A model generated the notes under the pieces. That model was not told where the DNA came from and made no database searches. It was given only the letters and a program-made list of their open reading frames with translations. A program made the translations under genes and the position numbers. Source: Desmodus rotundus (lineage: Eukaryota > Chordata > Mammalia > Chiroptera > Phyllostomidae). Taken from it: a stretch of DNA of 64,000 bases. This document shows, piece by piece, positions 61,101 through 64,000 of the stretch. Location of the stretch: assembly GCF_022682495.2 (NCBI RefSeq), contig NW_026527280.1:558001-622000 (forward strand), given 5' to 3'. How positions within the stretch are numbered: position 1 is the first letter of the stretch; every line of letters starts with the position of its first letter.

Positions 61101-62014
61101 TGGGGGCCTCCCCCCTGTCCTTCGCAGTTGGGCGGTCGGGACGGAGGGGTCTGCGCGCTTCCAGCCACTTAGCCCAGGGACCCGCAGCCCGGCCCCAGAG
61201 TTCCAAGCTCCACGGAGGCAGGGGGCCTCTTATCACGGGAAGCAGGTGTCTCGCGGGGCTCAAGGCACGGCGTGGGCACTCTCTAGGCGAGAGAGGGTGC
61301 CCGTGCCCCGAGAGAGCCCCGAGGAGAGTCCGAGGCCTGGCCGCAGAGGCTGCCATTGCCTCCCCGGGCTCCTACCATGGGGCCTGGCCGTGTTCGCCCG
61401 AGGCCCAGGTTCACCGCAGGTGAATGCCTTTTGCGGACGCCAAGGACAGGAGGTCGCCGATTCCCTCACAGAGGTGGGGGTTCGGGCTCTGGGGGACTGA
61501 GGTCGCAGCGGTCACACTCCATTTTTGGGTGGTTCCTCAGAGACTGGAGGGTTGAAGCGGCTGGGTCCAAGTCTGCCGCCTTGTGGCAGGGTGGGGGCTT
61601 TGCAGGAGAAGCAAGGCTCTTGGCCTCCCAGGCGGGGCACAGGCCAGACTCCCCAAGGGAGAACCGGTCCTTGGTCGAGGGTCCCGCCCGCCCGCCCGGA
61701 ACCGCTCCACCTGGCGCGGAACCGTGGCCGGCCCCTCTTCCAGGCACCAGGTCCCTAGTTCTTTCCTGGCACTCTGCCTCTGCGGGGGTGGGAGAGCTGC
61801 TGGGAAGTGTGGTCCACGGGAAAACGCGCGGTCCTCTGGGTGGCAGGGAGGGCCTCCGTTAACTCTGACACCAGCCCAGGGACCCTGTGGACCTGGCCTG
61901 ATATCTCAAGGGGGGGGCACGTTGCCCGGAGGGATGCTCTTGGGGTGGGGCCTGCTTGCGCCTGCGCGGCCCCGCCTCTTGGCCCCAAACCTCCCAGCCG
62001 CGTCTCGGACAAAA
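58200..62014. repeat. Array II block 10: alpha x2, beta, gamma
   Basis: Monomers at 58200, 59172 (alpha), 60142 (beta) and 61092 (gamma). From about 58.5 to 61.8 kb it follows 32.7-36.0 kb at an offset of exactly 25,799 bp. The first alpha holds the flipped inverted-repeat centre. Confidence 0.85.
58219..58274. repeat. Inverted repeat with flipped centre
   Basis: Arms 58219-58245 and 58248-58274 are intact, but the two centre bases are TC instead of GA. This is exactly the reverse complement of the centre in all other copies, as if the palindrome had been turned around in place. Confidence 0.9.
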
Positions 62015-64000
62015 GCCATCTCCTGGGGGCCTCCCCCCTGTTCTTCCATCCGTAAAGGGGGACCCCTTTACGGATGGAAGAACAGGGGGATCTTCGCAGT
62101 GGTGGGGACGGGACGGAGGGTTCTGCGGGTTTGCAGCCACATAGGCCAGTTGCTCGCAGCCCGGCCCCATGTGTCCCAGCTCCATGGACGAGGTGGGCCG
62201 CTTATGGCGGGATGCAGGCGTCCTGCGGGGGTCAGGGGACGGTGTGGGCACTCCCCGGGCGAGAGAGGGCGCCTGGGACCCGAGAGAGCCCCGGGGAGAG
62301 TCCGAGGCCTGGCCGCAGAGGCTGCCATTGCCTCCCCGGGCTCCTACCATGGGTCCTGACCGTGTTCGCCCGAGGCCCAGGTTCACCGCAGGTGAATGCC
62401 TTTTGCGGACGCCAAGGACAGGAGGTCGCCGATTCCCTCACAGAGGTGGGGGTTCGAGCTCTGGGGGACTGAGGCCGCAGCGGTCACACTCCATTTTTGG
62501 GTGGTTCCGCAGAGACTGGAGGGTTGAAGTGGCTGGGTCCAAGTCTGCCGCCTTGTGGCAGGGTGGGGGCTTTGCAGGCGAAGCAAGGCTCTTGGCCTCC
62601 CAGGCGGGGCACAGGCCAGACTCCCCAAGGGAGAACCGGTCCTTGGTCGAGGGTCCCGCCCGCCCGCCCGGAACCGCTCCACCTGGCGCGGAACCGTGGC
62701 TGGCCCCTCTTCCAGGCACCAGGTCCCTAGTTCTTTCCTGGCACTCTGCCTCTGCGGGGGTGGGAGAGCTGCTGGGAAGTGTGGTCCACGGGAAAACGCG
62801 CGGTCCTCTGGGTCGCAGGGAGGGCCTCCGTTAACTCTGACACCAGCCCAGGGACCCTGTGGACCTGGCCTGATATCTCAAGGGGGGGGCACGTTGCCCG
62901 GAGGGATGCTCTTGGGGTGGGGCCTGCTTGCGCCTGCGCGGCCCCGCCTCTTGGCCCGAAACCTCCCAGCCGCGTCTCGGACAAAAGCCATCTCCTGGGG
63001 GCCTCCCCCCTGTTCTTCCATCCGTAAAGGGGGACCCCTTTACGGATGGAAGAAAAGGGGGATCTTCGCAGTGGTGGGGACGGGACGGCGGGGTCTGCGG
63101 GTTTGCAGCCACGTAGGCCAGTTGCTCGCACCCCGGCCCCATGTGTCCCAGCTCCATGGACGAGGTGGGCCGCTTATGGCGGGATGCAGGCGTCCTGCGG
63201 GGGTCAGGGGACGGCGTGGGCACTCCCAGGGCGAGAGGGGGCGCCTGGGACACGAGAGAGCACCCGGGAAAATGCCCAGTCCTGGCTCCCGGGGCACCAG
63301 TGGCCTCCCCAGGCTCCTGCCGTGGGACCTGGTCCCGCTCACCTGGGCCCAGGTTCTCCGCAGGTGAATGCCTTTTGCGGACACCAGGGACCACAGGCCG
63401 CGGATCCCTTCACGGGCAGGGGGGGTTCGAGCTCTGTGGGACCCAGGTCGCAGCGCACACAGTCCCTTCTCGCAAAGTTCAGCCCAGACTTTAGAGAGTA
63501 GAAGCGTCTCGGTCCAAGTTTTCCGCCTCGGGGCAGGGTGGGGCCGTATGAGCCAAGAGAGACTCTTAGCCCCCCAGGCAGGTCTCAGGCCCGAGACCCC
63601 CAGGGAGACCCGGTCCCTGGGCGTGGGTCCCACCCGCCCGGGCCCGCCCAACCTGGCCTGGAACGGTGGCCGGCCCCTCTTCCCTGCCCCAGGTCCCTAG
63701 CTCTTCCCTGGCACTCTGCCTCTGGCGGGGTGGGAGACGGCCTGGCAAGTGTGGTCCACGGGAAAACGCGCCGTCCTCTGGGTGGCAGGGAGGGCCTCAG
63801 TTAACTCTGACACCAGCCCAGGGACCCTGTGGACCACGCCTGATATCTCAAGGGGGGGGCACGTTGCCCGGAGGGATGCTCTTGGGGTGGGGCCTGCTTG
63901 CGCCTGCGCGGCCCAGCCTCTTGGCCCGAAACCACCCAGCCGCGGCTCGGGCAAAAGCCATCTCCTGAGGTCCTCCCCCCTATTCTTCCATCCGTAAAGG
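62015..64000. repeat. Array II block 11: alpha x2 and a third cut by the window end
   Basis: Monomers at 62015, 62987 and 63957. They follow 51518-53461 at an offset of 10,497 bp. The window ends inside the left arm of the third inverted repeat. Confidence 0.85.

Larger units (their letters stand above)
26771..64000. repeat. Array II: tandem array of about 970-bp monomers (alpha, beta, gamma)
   Basis: Forty anchors (GCCATCTCCTG) can be placed, all in one orientation. Alpha (23 copies, 968-973 bp to the next anchor): 28588, 29560, 30530, 33373, 36216, 37186, 38158, 41000, 41972, 42944, 44840, 45810, 46778, 47750, 51518, 52490, 53461, 55358, 58200, 59172, 62015, 62987, 63957. Beta (950 bp, the copy at 56327 included): 31500, 34343, 39127, 49645, 56327, 60142. 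Gamma (922-924 bp): 27665, 32450, 35293, 40077, 43916, 48723, 50595, 54434, 57277, 61092. The hybrid is at 26694. The 3' half of each monomer comes in two forms: one with GGGGAGAGTCCGAGG, one with GGGAAAATGCCCAG (often CCAGTGGCC after it). The array runs past the right edge. Confidence 0.95.

Noticed and set aside
1..64000. Ribosomal DNA or its intergenic spacer
   Set aside because: No stretch recognisable as 18S, 5.8S or 28S, and no pyrimidine-rich spacer repeats of the usual kind.
1..64000. Telomeric or centromeric satellite
   Set aside because: No TTAGGG arrays, no AT-rich alpha-like 171-bp monomers and no CENP-B box seen. GC content is far too high for common centromeric satellites.

Overview
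The whole window is tandemly repeated, GC- and CpG-rich satellite DNA. I see no protein-coding gene, structural RNA, transposon or unique-sequence stretch that I can support. The large tandem units, vertebrate-type regulatory motifs (CTCF-like, NRF1-like, E-box/CLEAR palindromes) and total absence of prokaryotic gene structure suggest a vertebrate nuclear genome, probably mammalian. The species cannot be named from the sequence. The array runs off both ends of the window.

Array I (1 to about 26.0 kb, with a hybrid unit to about 26.76 kb) has 35 related units that share a core of about 300 bp. There are 14 A units, 14 B units, 5 C units and 2 A/C hybrids. The spacing from each A core to its following B core is fixed at 564-565 bp. 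Each B, C or A/C unit is followed by a 23-bp minisatellite block whose length changes in 23-bp steps (about 177 to 592 bp). The minisatellite unit carries the 14-bp palindrome GGGTCACGTGACCC, which contains the E-box CACGTG and the CLEAR decamer GTCACGTGAC. Units are ordered into a higher-order repeat C-A-B-A'-B-A-B of about 5.1 kb. One copy is shortened by an A-B dimer, and the right end is rearranged by a 3,332-bp duplication.

Array II (about 26.76 kb to the end) has 40 core anchors at near-constant spacing: alpha monomers of 968-973 bp, beta monomers of 950 bp (969 for one) and gamma monomers of 922-924 bp. Array II shares its core with array I, so the two are diverged relatives of one ancestor. 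Alpha monomers hold a near-perfect inverted repeat with 27-bp arms and a 2-bp centre. Its left arm looks like it was made by copying the right arm (template switch). One copy has its centre flipped. Beta monomers lack 22 bp of the left arm. Every beta is followed by a gamma.

Taken together, a co-oriented array of good CTCF-like motifs (14 identical copies in array I, weaker ones in array II), NRF1-like sites in almost every unit, a YY1-like core and conserved G-quadruplex motifs look like a regulatory or architectural macrosatellite. The closest known concept is the X-linked DXZ4 macrosatellite, a GC-rich tandem array with CTCF bound in each unit. This identification is an inference from architecture, not from recognised sequence, and needs a genome search.
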